Assembly: GCA_013399875.1 (NCBI GenBank)
Contig: VXAZ01007723.1
Location: 224,242-288,241 of the forward strand
DNA length: 64,000 bases
Reading direction: 5' to 3'
Source of the DNA: Gymnorhina tibicen
Taxonomy: Eukaryota; Chordata; Aves; Passeriformes; Artamidae
Shown in pieces: positions 12,988 to 27,500 of the stretch (within the stretch, counting starts at the first letter, position 1; every line of letters starts with the position of its first letter). The position numbers were made by a program, and so were the translations under genes. A model generated the notes under the pieces. The model searched no databases. It saw only the letters and a list, made by a program, of their open reading frames with translations, and was not told the origin of the DNA.

Positions 12988-14731
12988 AATATAAATTGAT
13001 CAATTTCTATTTTCCTTATTCAGGATGAATAAAATTTCCCACAATACAAATGTGCCTGAAATTGATAGGAGAGATAATTGCTTTCATTTTGGGAAATTAA
13101 GATAGAATAGAAAATATTTAATTTAGGATTATGCAGAGAGGGAATACAGTCTTTTTAGATTTCCCCCAGGAGTAATTTGGAATCAATACAGAATGGAAGG
13201 AATGTTGAAATTTGACAGATTTTCATTGCAGAGAATACCCCTTCAGTGTTCCTCTGAGTAGTGAGTTACTACTGATTTGACCAGATGCACACTCTCTAAT
13301 GAGTTTCATTCACTTTCTGCAAACACAATGCATATTATAATCTCCTAATAAACGCCCTCCTTTAACAATCACAGTCATGTGGTGCACCTTTATGCTCACA
13401 TACAAAAATGTATTATGATACAGCATGCACATTAAGAGGCCAGAAAAATGGAATTTTCCATAGCTCCACAGTTTTGAGCAGAAAAACTACTCTAGTGTGT
13501 TGCAGTTGAGTATTCTGGTGGAATCCAGTGGCTCAATGCCAGTATATATGCCTGTTGGGATGACAACAGTGTAATCACAGTATAGCTACTCTACATATGC
13601 AGTGACCACTGAAGCCAAGATTCAGAGGTTAGATATATATTTTTCAAACATCAAAATTTCCTGGTGGGGGCAAAGATGTTCATATTTGCTATAATAAATC
13701 ACTTCTAACTTATGATTTTTCTAAGGGCCTGCTTAAATACATAAAAATTTATACTCAAATGGAAAACAAAGTCAACACTAAGGTTTGAATTGATTTTGAG
13801 GAATTTTGTGGTTTGTTCTTTACTCAAGTTCTAGAAACTTAGTCACTCTATGTATAATGGATAGATTTTGTTAACATAATTCTATACACAAACAACTCCC
13901 AAACACCTAACCTTTTTATGTTTGGGAGGTGCCACTGTACCTTACACCAATCTCTAATTTTTTTTACAGAAGTGCTGTCATGAGACCCCTGACCACAAAT
14001 GTCTACAGAAATTTATCTGGATCAGGATATAGATTAAAAATCCAAGGAAATTCCATGGTAACCTGCATGAGGAAACACTCAGCAGGACACTTTTCTTATC
14101 TGTATATTTATTTAGGCTCATGATGATGTATAGCTGCATATTGAAAGCATGGGAACTCTATATTGTAAAGGGGAAAAATCCTGCAGGTAAGTTAAGAGGC
14201 AAAAGATAGATGATGTCTTTGAAAGTGAGCAATACAATTATTTAAGGTTTATGGAAGTTATAGCTACCACTTTTGCATACAAGAATGAATTGTATATAGC
14301 AATTTGGAAAAATGAAGAAATAGTTTCCATGCTGGTAGACATACATGATCTATTACAAATTTTTATAGAGTTTACATACATTGTGGTTTTGTATTTTTGG
14401 GTCCAAATACTAAAAATAAAAGAGCTATTAGGTTTTTTTTTGCAGTTCATTTCTGGTTTTTTGCCTGGCAGACCTTGTTCAACAGGAAAATGTGATCCCA
14501 AGTTAAGTCTGCAGTTATTGCTTCTCAGGAACTCACAGCCAGAGATGTTTAATGACCCGTATTAGCCTGCTCAATAGGAACTGCTCTGCTCTCCTAAAAC
14601 AGATGGGATATCCTTTAGAAATATGTACTTTTACATTATTTTTAATATTAGTATATTCGCTTTGTACTCAAGTCTACTAGAACAGGTTTTAGACACATCT
14701 GATCTGTGGGGGAAACAAAAAGGGAGAAATT

Positions 14732-14745
14732 AAAAAAAAAAAAAA
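14732..14745. repeat. Poly(A) tract
   Basis: Fourteen consecutive A follow an A-rich stretch. It could be a retroposed tail, but the upstream sequence matches no gene or element I recognise. Confidence 0.8.
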
Positions 14746-17700
14746 GGAAGTCAGTCTATAAATTGCTTGCCCAGCAGGGAAAGATTATTTTTGCTTAATT
14801 TAACTAAATCTGTTTATTCACCTAGAAAATCTAGGTGTATACTTCATAAACATTTTTATTTATCAAAACAACTTTACTAATCTATTGCAATTAAAAAAAT
14901 TCAATTTTTTTCAAAGACCAGCTTTCTCTATATTTCACCACTCCTTTCTCCTAAAAGTAAGAGCAAAAATAAGGCTTATGACTGTATCACTAAGAGAAAG
15001 ATATATAATCTGTGTATTGAATGATCAGGTTTTTTCAGTGGAATGCTTCATTTATTTGCATTCTAAAGAATATTTTATGCAAACCTAGTATTCAGGGATT
15101 GTGGTGATCAAGAAGTAAAACTTGGTTACAGACTTTTATTTGTGCTTAAATATCTAGAGATTGTTACAAAAAAATTTTTAAAAATATCTCTTTTCCTGTC
15201 TCATTTACATAGGAAATATCAAATTCAAGATTGGGACAAGAAAAGCACTTATTTAAAATGAATTCCCCTAATAAATTTTCATAGAAGACCAAGAAATACT
15301 GAATATGAAGCCTTTAACATAGGAAAAAAACCATCTTTAAAAGCAGTTCTGGAGATGTTTTGGCACTGATCTCAACCCTGAATGAGAGTGTGTTCTTGTG
15401 ACAAGGACAATCTGGTTGAAATTGAGGAATTTCCAAAATTAGCAATTTATTTTTGTTCACATCAGAGATCCCAGAACATCAAAGAGTGCAGGAAATATTG
15501 CAAAGTATTTTTACTTTCAGGTTTTTCACTTGCTTCCAACTCCGTTACTTTTGTCTTCTAAAAAAGATAATATTAAATTCATTTAGAGAACCTGAATGAT
15601 GAAACTCTTTTGTCAAGTGTAAAGATGTAGTACATTTAAAACTATAAGTGATATTTAATCAGTTTAATTGTTTAAATATTATGCACAGGTGTCAAAACAT
15701 AATCAGAAAAAGCCACAAGATTTTTGTCAGCCATTGCACAAACAGATTGACACAGAACCCTGTGGAAAATGATTGATGTTATATAGATTCAAATATACAA
15801 AGATCTAAAAATATACCTTAATTCAGTGAACAGTGAAGAGATCATAAAGCTTTTAATACTTCTGTTTTCTAATTAAAATATGTATCAGTGCAATAATTTT
15901 CTCCAAAACTGAGAGAATTGTAAGTCCTTAAAGGTATGGACTAAAAGTTGGGGGGTTATCATATATTTCAATTCTATTGAATTAGATAAACGTGAATGAA
16001 AAGAAGGGGTGGAAAGGTGAAATGCAAACAACCTGAATTCTGAAGTTACATTATAACACATCCTTTTAGCCTGAGTCTCGGAATCATCAATTTTGGTCCC
16101 AAGAGAATGCGATCAGCTCTACATCTATTATGAAACACGATACATGCTTTCAAACTGCTTGCAAACTCTTCCCAAAATGAATTAAATATTAAAGTACTCA
16201 AAACACCACTTTGTGAGTTTTAAAGTAATTTTAAATAGATCTTATTTCCTGATCAATATGCTCCCATTTGTTGACATACAAATGTGCCCTGTTAAAGATA
16301 TGGATATTTTTCTCTTATCATCTCTGCCTGATTTGCAGCATGATGCTTGAAACAGATAAAGCGGGATGAGATCACCCTGTGTTTGCTATTGTAACTTCAT
16401 GAAATTTTATTTCAGTTAAACAGATTTGGCACCATTTCTTAGAAAAGCTATTAATCATTCTGTGCCAGGAAAAAAGATTTCAGAGAGAAATTTCCCTTAA
16501 GGGAAGTCAGTGGGAGCTGCTGTTATCAAAAATTTGTCAGCAATCTTCCAACAACCATGATTTTACATGGCAATTCTTACAGAAAATAATGCCCTACTGA
16601 AAACTAGTTTCGCCACTTGAAGTAAAATAATGTGTTGTTATCAATTAGCTGAAATTTACATTTAATTTGTAAAGTTGTAATACAGATATATTTCCTTTAA
16701 AAGTGAAACTCATAAAAATAATTCATACTGGTTGTTTTACCTATTTTTCTTCCTGAGATAATTATTGGTTTATACTATCCTTATTTCTGCTATTCTTTAG
16801 GGCTCTGTAAACTATGTTTTCTTTGATCATTTTCATCATTCCTCACTATTACTACTGCTTGCTTTGTTCATTTGTGTTTTTTTAAACTCTTGTTGAAAAA
16901 TTGACAGACTTTGTAATCTTATAGGGAACATATCTTTACATTTTCTTTTACCTGCTAATTGGCTCCAGGACTAGGGGCAGGCAGTGAGGAGGTTCTAGGG
17001 GATGCTGAACACGAAGACTAAGGTCTGTTAGTGTCTTCACTTGTTCCATATACTCTGATTTCGCTAGGGCTTTCCCATCTTAAGCACAGCTAGTCCTTGA
17101 AAAATCTCTTACTGATCCTAAGAAGACTTTTTATTTCATGTATCACATTACTTCAAATCATATTCGGATTTGTAGTTTGATATTTTACCTGGAGGTTTTG
17201 AGTTGACTTTTTTCCTTCCTAGCAGTTCTCTGCATCTTATTTCTATGTGCATTATAAGGCTTAAATTATCTGTTGCAAAATGCAACAGAAATTTCTGCTT
17301 CAATTGCAATATTTTATTTCCTCTTACTAAATCATTGTTAATAGCCAATTTTGTGAGAAACTTGGGTTGCCCAGTTTGCTGTAGGTATTGTTGTCAGTAA
17401 CAAGATTACATTGTCAAAGAACTTGTCATCAGAAGGCAAACAAGTTTTAGTTTTGTCTTTACTGACCTTAAGCACTACTGTCCTTTTCACTTTCTTCAGG
17501 TTTCAATCATATTTGTATCATATTTATCTTATCTGCAGAAACAGACAAAATATCCTACCCAGGAATGTGGTTGGGCAGACAGCACATTTATTTCATTTCA
17601 GACTATGCAACAGTTTTTCCCAATGTCAAAGTATTATTGTTTTTTAAAAACACCAATGAGCAGTTTTCCTCTACTATAGAAAACTTTCACATAAACCCAA

Positions 17701-19374
17701 AACTGCCACTTCCTTATGCGTCAATTTTCCTTTATTTTATAATCATCTCAGTAAGTTGCTGCCAATACAAAAAAGACAGACATAACATTTATACAAAACA
17801 CGTATTTTTATTCCAAAGCACTGATGCTGTTCCAGTGCTTTTTTTTTTAAAACGCTGATGTATTCTACCTTTTATACACAATATAAACCTCAGCCTCAAC
17901 AACAAGACTTCTCCCAAATATCTAGAAGTTTTGAACCAACACCTCTAAGTTCTGACATGTATTTTACATAAATGCACATTCACAGTTAAAAATTCTCAAG
18001 TTAAATGCTTTTTGCTGTAGCTTATGAAGATTTTGACATGATTAATTATAAATTTGAAAACTATTTAGTTTTTCTTTGCAAAATGCAATTCAAATCAAGG
18101 CAAATTTTCTGCAGAACCATTTTCAATGGTCTGGTCATATGGCTTAACATCATTTCCATATGCTCAGTAGCAACATGAAATGCTGACTGGGCAAAATAAA
18201 TTTTAAAAAGTCTCAAAAATCAGTTTTTGGTTTTATTCACACAGACAAAGAGGCTTGGTGCTGCATAAAAGGAGCACACTAATTTGTACATATCATGCAA
18301 ATACTGTTATGGTACATCCTAGAGACACATCCAACCTCAGAAAGAGAACCCTGATAATCAGTAAGGGAATTTTCACACTGAAAATCCTAATGCCGTTTGT
18401 ACTGACTGACTGTTTAGCTATCAAGGAGTTGCTTGAAACAGTGTTTTTCATTTGAAATGGTGTGAAAGTCAAGGGGTAGCATACTGAAATCATGTGACTG
18501 ATGGACGTGGAGACTCTTGACTTGGGAAGGTAGCACAAAACCTATTTAAGAGAAAGATCCTTCTTTGAAGAGTACATGCCCAGTCCTGGCATAAACAGGA
18601 AGACCAGATGCTCTCAGATCTAATCTAAGCAGATGCAGGTAAAATCCAGGAGCAGCATCCACTTTTACAGCCAAAAAATGAGAATATTGAATGATTAGAA
18701 CTAGTTAGTAACATTTATAATTTTTATCTTCTCTCAAAAAAATGAAAAAAAAAAGCCTAACTCCTAATTGAATATAACACCTGCTCCCAAAATGGCATAA
18801 TTTGTCAAAGCAAAGGTTTTTCTAAGTAGTGGATAACAATGTATGAAGATATGTAAATTTTTTATCCAAGTTGTATAGTACTCAGCCTGATTAGGAGTTT
18901 GGGGTGAATTACTTGCCATCTCTGAGGCCTGAAGTAAAATGAGCCAAAACTCCTGTTGAGCTGAGAGAAAATAGCACAGCACAAATCAGAGTTACATGGC
19001 TGAATTCTCCTCTGGTCCCAAGAACGGTCACCTCACACCTGTTGCCCAAAGAGAGATGCCCCTGCCCTGTTCAGGAGAATGCCAAGATGCTAATCAGCTT
19101 GAACCAAAACCATGCCAGAATCATGATTAATATTACACTTAAAGGAGGTAAATGACCTTACCCAGGTGCTTTGGCTTTTTACCAGTGTGGTTAATATATG
19201 TATGTTGGTTTTATTTGTGGCTGATATTGATGAAGCCAGCAATGATGAAAACAGTTAAAACTGCTGTTTTACAATGAACCTATGCAACTTTTAGCAGTAT
19301 CACCTTTAGTATAATTGTATTCTTCCAGCATATCTTCAGTCTTCTTTTTTTAACTTACACTGCTCCTCCCAGTT

Positions 19375-19414
19375 ATTTTAATTCTAACTTTTTTATTTTA
19401 ATTCTAACTTTTTT
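19375..19414. repeat. Perfect 2 x 20-bp tandem duplication
   Basis: The 20-base unit at 19375-19394 is repeated without change at 19395-19414. The unit is T-rich and the second copy runs on into a longer T tract. Perfect identity suggests a recent slippage duplication. Confidence 0.9.
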
Positions 19415-22400
19415 TTTTAATTTTGAGCAGGTTTCACTCTCTTCTTGCTGGTTTACTGGGGAAAATAGAAAAGTTGGAAGGAAGAGAGGAAGTGGTGAGT
19501 TCATTAAGAAATGTCAGCCTGACAGGAGCAGTGCTCTCCTGCTCTGCTATTTAAACCTTCCAAGACAGGTTGCAGTAATGCAATCTCTTTTTCACATTTA
19601 GACTCTCCTACTTTCTTGCAGGTCTCATTTTTATTGTGTGAGGCATTTAATCTCTTCCATCTTTTTCCTCATTCATAACCTGGTATCCCATTACAGTAAC
19701 TATTCTTGCTTCCTCATGTCAGCTATATCTTTTCAATATTTATTATTTTCAAATAGTATCTCTTACCACAGACTTTCTTCACATTTTTAGCCCTAAAAAG
19801 CCAATTAAAATTCACAGGAGCTGATAAATCTAACTTTTTCACTGTTTTTATAGATTTTCATCACAGTCAGTTTTTACATGCAAATACAGTCTTCAGCTTG
19901 ATGTTTCAGAGATAGGCGAAAAACCGCGGCCATTAGCAGTTTATGATTCCTACTGAAATTTGCCCCAGGTGAAATATTTGATTCACTGTAGCTGATCGGA
20001 ATGATTAAGATATCAAGTTTAAATAACTATTTTTTATGCTTCATTTGACATCTCAAAACCTGCTCGCGCATCTGTTTTCAAGAGAACTGGCAATTCTGAC
20101 ACAGGTAACTGCCTCGAGACAGTACCTGGTAACATATTTTAAGTAGGTACTAATTGCCACCTTCAAGTTAGATGAGCTTGCACAAACCAATAATATCCTC
20201 TGATTTAATCTATGTGTAATAATTACTTAAAACAAATACAATTTATACCGTTTTAAAGGTGGTGTTCTGGGCTGCAGGTTCTCATAGGGTAAGTAAATTA
20301 AACCAAATTTAATATCTTCTGTATCTCCCTATACTGCTGCATTTTCAAGAAATTTGGAATTCCAGTACGTGGAGAAACTGATGTATTCCTAATGTGCAAA
20401 AAATTACGGCAATCACGATATTTTTTTCCAGTCTTATTTTAGGAAACATACAGGAAAGTTCCCAACTGTTTTCATGCTCAAGGGTGAGGAAAAGAAAGCA
20501 TTTTGCAATTCTTTTAAATAATCTGAGAATAGAAACAAGCCTAGAGACTGTAGCTAAGTGTCTTTGATTACACACTAGTCACTGACATACTTATTTCCAA
20601 TTAGATTTAATGCTCAGTAACATAATGTACAAAAATGAAAATACTTCAGAGAAAACATCTAAAAAAGGTTATTCTAAACAGTCAGCTCTAGTATTCTAAT
20701 TTATCCAGTAAAAGCTGTATTTTAACAGGAAAAGAATCAAAATGCAAAAGCATAAACATACCCTAATATCATAACTTAGCCCACAGCTGGAGATTTTGAT
20801 GAGAAATAGAGAGGCAGTACTGACACACAAAGAGAAAAATGGGCTTTTTATACATATGAAACATAAAGTGATAATGTTTGGTAGGACTTTTGGTATATAC
20901 ACAAAATTCCTACTATGGGCAGCGAACAGACAGAATGTAATACAGCAAGAAGAAAACAACAAACAGTATTTTTAAAACAAGTCACATATTGTATATTTTT
21001 TATTTACATGGAGTTTTAAATTTGCTTTAGAAATGGTGACTTGACAAAACAACACAAAATAAAATGTATCTACATCCTAATTCAGGATAAAAAAGGCAAA
21101 ATATTTATTGGATTTGGTGACTACGGAAGACATAAACAAGAGTCTTTCATTTAAGATTTCTGAATGTCTCTGAAGAATGACTTCTACAGGTGATTTTTTT
21201 TCCCTGATATATACAGGCAATAAAGAGTTCAATTGTGCCTTCAATGAGTTATTCTCTGTCTATCTTATTTCAGTTTCTAAATAGTTCTAAAATAAACCTG
21301 GAAAAAAATAATCAAGACTAAATTTATATTTTTGTGTTTCATTGGATGTGACATTAAAATATATGTCATCCCAAAGAAAGGTTTCCTTTTACTCCAATTT
21401 TGTTTGGAAACTTTGGAAGAAAAAAAAAAAAGAATTTGGGGTTTTTTATCTATTTCAGAAATCTGTAAATGAAAAAGCTGATAGTTTAGCCATTTGTCCA
21501 CGGATTAAAACTCTTTGTTGTGAAGATGACACATGATATTGTGCTCAGCTCCATATGTCAGGAAAACGATCTAACTACCCATGAAGTGTTTAGTACAGAG
21601 GCATTCCTCTATTGACAGTATTCCTGTCAATACCATGCCATTCCCTGAACTGACAATAAAAAATTGCCTATTTTTCCCAGTGATTCTTTTAACAGCGCAG
21701 AGACACGTTGTTCACATAGGGATTCCTTACCTCTTGCAGATAAAAACATATCCGACAGAGAATAGCAGTAGTAGAGAGCCTCACTTCTGCCATAAACATC
21801 TCATTAACACCTCATGTGCTGACAGATTGCAGTGCTGGGAGCAAACATGCCCAGAGAGCCCCTCTCACAACTCCCCTCGGGGATCACTCACCCTCGCTGA
21901 GGTCTCCAATATCTCAGCTCCTGCAAGATAGGGAGGACACAATTGGATGGGAATGACACAATTGGATGTAAATGTAGTCTCACAAATTTTAAGTGCATTT
22001 TGCCCCCCATTGCTGCTCCAGTGTTTTTCAGGAGAGCCAAAATTTTGTTCCACTCCAGTGTAATTTCCATGTTGAATGCAGACTTTTCAAAGATGTAGCC
22101 TAGAAGAATATTGTTTAATGCTACTTATACCTTTCCAGAATGACACAGAAGGCCTTTTCTATGAAAATTTCACTATTTTCCACAATTCTTATTTATTTTT
22201 TCCATACTGAAAGACCTCTCATACTGTTTATTCTTGAAATCTGCTTTTCTTTGCTAATCCATGGTTTCTATCTTATAAATTATAATTACTAATAAATGAA
22301 TATGCTTAAAATGAACACTATATAAATCTAAGTGTTACTAGCAGCTTCAATGCAGCATACAACAGCTCATAATACTATTTCAGCTACAGAGAGTTTGAGA

Positions 22401-24045
22401 AAAACGTACTTTGTATCTGACAAAATCAAAAGGTCTTCATATTGAAATAAGAAAGCAAGTCATTAGCATCTGATAAATTTTAAAAAGCACTGTCTGCTAC
22501 AAGAAATCTTCCAACTTTTTTTTTTAAATAGCAATAAATACATTTATGATGCAGTTAGGAGGCTATGTGAGTCACTTTCTCATTTTATCACCACAGGGCA
22601 CATGCATATAGCATAGGTGATAGATATATCAGGGGATGTTAAAGGTAGCAAGACAGGTAAAAACTCCCCCTCATTCTCCATTAAGTTTGGTGTTGCATAT
22701 TTGCAACTAAAAATTATTTTATAGTCACGGTTTTTCCTGAACTTCCTTAATTAGTGACTGCAGTTTCCCAACATGAGAGATTGCAGAAACCTGAAAACAT
22801 TAATGACATTAAATTCTGCAGGCAGACACATCCTTCCTTAATATAAAGAAGAAAGTTTCCACAGAAGTTCAAATGTTGACTTGAGAGTCTGTAACAGGTC
22901 AAGATCTTTGATGCAATGGTTCAAAAGTATTTAAATTATTGAAGTATGTGTGTGTATACATTTATAATCATACAACAGTTTAGGCAGAGAAGACAACTAA
23001 AACTCACATAGTCTGTCTTCCTATTTAGAGCAGAGGTAACTTTGATATTAGAAGTGTGGAAAATAAGTTTCTATATCCATTCCTAAGTCTGAATCATCTT
23101 CTTGTTGAGGGTTTGTCTAGGGCTGTAGTTGATGAGATAATAGCTCAGAGTCATGGTTGTTCCAGAACCAGAACATTAAAATAAAATTCACGTACACATT
23201 TACACATTTGACCTTTCTGTCATCAATATTTGATTTGTGTCTAACTACTGACATTATAAGAAAATAGTAGCAAACATATATTTATTTTTAGCTTTCATTT
23301 TAAAATGCTCTTTACATGAAAACAGGTGACAAAAAGCATTTCCTGCATCCACTCCTATTTTTTCCTGTTGATACAATGTATATCCACACGTGCTAACATT
23401 CTGGCTGTGTGATTCATCGCACCATGTTGCAATAATTGGTATGTTTTCACACTCTTCCTCCAGCATTATTGATTCAAATTCATCCTATTTAACCCCCATG
23501 CCATTGGATAATAGGAAATTATAGGTAAGGAAAATGTGCTGCTGCAAATGGATTTACAGTCTCGCAGTGGAGTTCCTGCAACCTTTGCTGTATCTTCCAG
23601 AATTTAAGTTTTGGTAAAAACCAGAGAGTTCACAGTTCCAAATATTAGGAAAAGCCTTCACTGTGTAAACCCTGTTCAGAAGTGTTCAGAAGAAAACAAT
23701 TTTTCTAACAGAAAAATTCCTGTTCATCTTACTACATTGTTAAATATACTAGTGTAATTTACTACACTCTTAACCAAAAAGCTGCTGATTGTCATAGCAG
23801 AACCAATAGGCTATGGCACTGATCCACTGTGACTAACTGTGTCTGCCACTTCTGAGACCCCCTTCAGTTGAAAATGTTTCTTCAACATAATAGAAACTTT
23901 GGCTACACAGGTTTACAACATTTTACTTTTAAAGGTTTGCTTTTTCTTGAAGGAAAAATAATAAGAGAAGAATTTCATTTTAATCAGCTGGAAACTGCTA
24001 GAATCTCTCAGAAAGTTGTTCATCAGCAAAGTTTTTTTCCAGCTT
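19415..24045. other. Non-coding unique sequence
   Basis: No gene or recognisable mobile element is present. A slightly more G+C-rich patch at about 21830-22060 contains a 19-bp tandem duplication and a 116-codon open frame (21581-21931). That frame has no recognisable domain and overlaps other open frames, so I do not call it a gene. Confidence 0.75.
21936..21973. repeat. 2 x 19-bp near-perfect tandem duplication
   Basis: Two copies of a unit starting GACACAATTGGATG (21936-21954 and 21955-21973) differ at two positions. The duplication is local and slightly diverged. Confidence 0.85.
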
Positions 24046-24540
24046 ATCATAGGATGGTTTGAGCTGGCAGGGACCTTAAAGATCCATTAGTTCTAACCCC
24101 TTTGTCTTGGTCAGGGACACCTTCCACTAAACCAGGTTGCTCAAGGCCCCATCCAACCTGGCCCTGAACACTTCCAGGGATGGAGTATCCACAATTTCTC
24201 TGGGAAATCTCCTCCTGGTCTCACCACCCTCATAGTGAAGAATTTCTTTCTAATATCTAATCTAAATCTATCTTCTTCCAGCTTAATGTCATTCCCCCTT
24301 GTCCTGTCTCTATGTGTAAAAAATAAAATGTGCCTCTCCAGCTTTCTTGTAGGTTCCCGTTAGGTAATGGAAGGCTGCTACAAGGTCTCCCCAGAGCCTT
24401 CTCTTTTCCAACTGGCTGAAAAATCCCAACTCACTCAGCTTGTCTTCTCTTCATAGAAGAAGTGTTCCAGCCCTCTGATCATCTCTGTGGCTCTGCTCTG
24501 AACTCACTCCAACAAGTTCATGTCTTTCTTATGTTTGAGG
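24046..24540 (-). mobile_element. CR1 LINE 3' portion, best preserved copy
   Basis: About 495 bp of CR1 lie in reverse orientation. Reading the + strand from the element's 3' end, the landmarks are ATCATAGGATGG, GGGACCTTAAAGATC, a block ending CACTTCCAGGGATGG, CACCACCCTCATAGTGAAG, AATATCTAATCTAAATCTA, CCCCCTTGTCCTGTCTC, CTCTCCAGCTTTCTTGTAGG, GGTCTCCCCAGAGCC and CCAGCCCTCTGATCATC. All are standard avian CR1 wording and collinear. The element is 5'-truncated at about 24540 and covers the C-terminal reverse-transcriptase codons plus the 3' UTR. It carries stops and small indels, so it is inactive. Its closer match to the typical wording suggests it is younger than the copies at 6158 and 47580. 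Confidence 0.95.
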
Positions 24541-27500
24541 CTTAGCATATTTTGACTTTCTGGCTTTTATCTTAATATAATCCTAGCACAGTATTAGAGA
24601 AGAAGAGTCAGGAAAAAATATACATGAGATTCCCACAGAATTTCTGAAATGCTGAAGAAAAAGGTTTACTTATTTTCCCAAAAGGGGCTTATTCACCTGA
24701 CATTTGCAAGGAACTACTAAGGGAATTTCTCCATCAATTATCTCATATTTTTTATTAATTCTACACCTTTCCTGGCATTTAAAATTGCTTATGTTACCAC
24801 AAATATTCTTGTATGCTGGGATCCGTGAAGACACCCAGAGCAGAAAGCAGGAAGGAAATATGTTCCAAATATTTCCACACACACCCTACTTGAGTTTCAC
24901 TTGCTGTTTGAACTGTAATCAGAGTTTAAAAGCTCAGTCTTTGGCAATGCCATTTATGGGCAAAAGTATAGGGATGAAAATGAGACAGTGTGAAAACAAG
25001 AAGGATTTAAAGTCTTTTTAAGCAAGGAAGGAGATTAATTTTTCCTTCTCTCCTTCTGACCTGCATCAGAGATTTCAGAACAATGTATTTACTATTATTA
25101 CTGTATTTGCAAAACACAGCAGAAAAACAGATAAAACCACTTGAAGAAGTGTATCATAGCAGAAGAGTTGCACAGACAATGACAAAATTACATAAAGTTG
25201 AGGTAGAACTATTTGGTGAGTGGCTGCGCACACTGATATATTCTCTCTGGTCATAAAGTGTAGATGTAAGTTTTAGAAGAAAATGTAAAAAAAGCAAAAA
25301 ACATTAGCACAGTGGGGCACCAAGACCCATCTCAGGGCTCTGCAGTAACAGAGATGAATAAAAATTATGCTATTAAGGTAGCTAGAAATACAAATCTTGC
25401 TTACAGAGCTAGAGTTGCAGTGTGAAACTCCTGGAAAGGGAAACACACTTCAGGGTGCTTAGTTCTGCCACTGAGAACATGCATCCGTAGCATCTAAACA
25501 ACTGTGGATATAAGTGAAAAAGCAGCATCAGTAACTTTACTTCCTTTTGGATAGTAAAAATGCCTTACCAGAAAAAAGTTAGACAGTTTCTCATTCTCTA
25601 GCAGCTCACAGGAAGTAATGAAGTAAGTCTTCTGTTAAAGAAAACTGGACTAAGAGAGCTGGCAAGAGTAGTGACCAACAGGGAAGGATGGACACAACCA
25701 GCTTCCCAGTTCCCAGACTGTGCCTCGCTTTACCCTGACTATCTAAAGTTAAGTGACTGATAAAAGCTTGGTCAGCCACACTCACATTTCCCAAGAAAGC
25801 TATTTCATAGCTGTCTGCAATAGCTGGTAGGATGCAGCTGCTAGAGGTACCAGCTCTTTCTTATGGTGGTAGAGGAATCCTAGGCAGATAGTTTAGTCTT
25901 TCACACAGCTAAATATAGGTCAGAATTGATCAATTTTGGTAACTGCCCATATTAATCAGTATTAATCAGTTAAATGTGTCTAGGGTGTTCTCTGACACTG
26001 AGCTCTACTTGCGTTATGACTTCTTGCATACACACTTCAAATTTTTTTGCTTTCCAAAATGAAGTAGTAGCATTCAAATTGTTTGTAGGGAGTGGTCCAT
26101 GGCCAGTGTCTATTACTCAGCTGTGCTTAGGAGTTGTCCAAGTAGTCCTGTTTGGTATAAATCAAAATTATGTCAGGTACTATGCTAAAAGTTTAACAAT
26201 GTGGCAAGTGAAGTAACACAGCATGGGAGTCCTGGCACTGTCCAATTTTCCAGTATAAAGCAGCCCATATGTCTCTTTCCTTAATCTGTTTAGGCCACTT
26301 TAGAGTCTTGTGCTTTTTAATGGATGAACATACATCTACAAGTTTTTGCCTACAAGGTATACATCAATCACTTTTACGTTAATTGCTGCTAGACAATGGA
26401 AGTCTGTATACAGCTAAGTGTCAAGAGACAAGCTTCCTGCTGAAACATTCAAATAGTCCAAGTCTACATTTAACTAGTTAAATATCTGACAGGCCACAGA
26501 ACACTTCTAGCTAAACTAATGCAGTAAAATCGTCAGGGGTGAATGGTAAAGGTTCAGATCCAGCTCACAAGTGTAAAATTATCCCCCTGGTCTTAGCATC
26601 ATCTGATTACAAATTAACAAAACAGGAATCTCTATTATATTAAAATATGTTTGGAGAGTTAGAATTCCATTTCTGGTAGATGTTTTTTATGACAGTTTCA
26701 GGCTTACAAAAGTTTTCTTTTAAATGAAGTTGAAATGAAAATATTGGAAAAATCTTGCCAACAAAACACTGTTATTGCATTTGAAATATCTCTGTTGCTA
26801 AATCTTCCATTACATTTTTAGTTTGCATCACCATGCAGTGTCACCTGGCATAAAACCTAATGTATTTCCTTGAAATTTATGTCATCTGCAAAGACCCATA
26901 CCCATGAGTACTGTATTACAGCAATTAACACATGCATTCAGTCTTGAAAAGAGTTTTTCTCAGAGAATACAAAATATTAATGTTAACTTTTGGTAAAAAT
27001 CAAGTAAGAGTTCTTTAAGTGGCACTTGTAATTAATGGCAAGCATTAGAAGTGGTGAGAGTAACTCTGCAGGAAGGCTGGAAATTATTTTGTTTCTGGTT
27101 TTCTTACAAAGCTGCAAGAAGCAAGAAACCAACGGGATTTACATTTATACCACAAGCCAACAGGAGTTACGTTTCTTGTTGCTTTCATGCACCTTCTGTC
27201 ATTAACATCATCATCATGTTTGGGCGATACAGGCAGGCACCAAGAAAAGGAATGGGCTGTGATGGTGACCCCAGTACTTTTCCATGCCGTTGAAATACTA
27301 CTGTACAAACTGAGATGTGTCTTGGGATGTGTTGCACCCACTTTCTGTGCCTGTTTCATCTTCTAATTTTGTTGCCTTGTCTACACAAAAACAAAGCAGT
27401 GAGAGAAACTAAAAATGCCAGTTGTCTATTGTATACAGTACAGATGCATATGCATTGTATTTGCTTCTGGTAGATTTATTTTGATATGATAAAAAAATAT

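Larger units (their letters stand above)
7977..19374. other. Long non-coding unique stretch
   Basis: More than 11 kb holds no supportable gene, RNA gene or recognisable transposon. Open frames are at most 104 codons, with the longest (14251-14565) lying opposite another open frame. Homopolymer tracts occur near 10929-10975, 12975 and 14732. A short TTCCCTTAAGGGAA palindrome lies at 16492-16505, and a stem with 9-base arms lies at 17269-17289. Nothing shows codon-like organisation or splice-bounded frames of note. Confidence 0.75.

Noticed and set aside
14251..14565. 104-codon plus-strand frame with hydrophobic residues.
   Set aside because: An 87-codon frame lies opposite it, composition follows the T-rich DNA, and nothing is recognisable.
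16492..16505. 14-bp palindrome TTCCCTTAAGGGAA.
   Set aside because: Too short to be notable in 64 kb, with no accompanying element.
21581..21931. 116-codon plus-strand frame.
   Set aside because: No domain or family resemblance, overlapped by minus-strand frames, no splice context that stands out.
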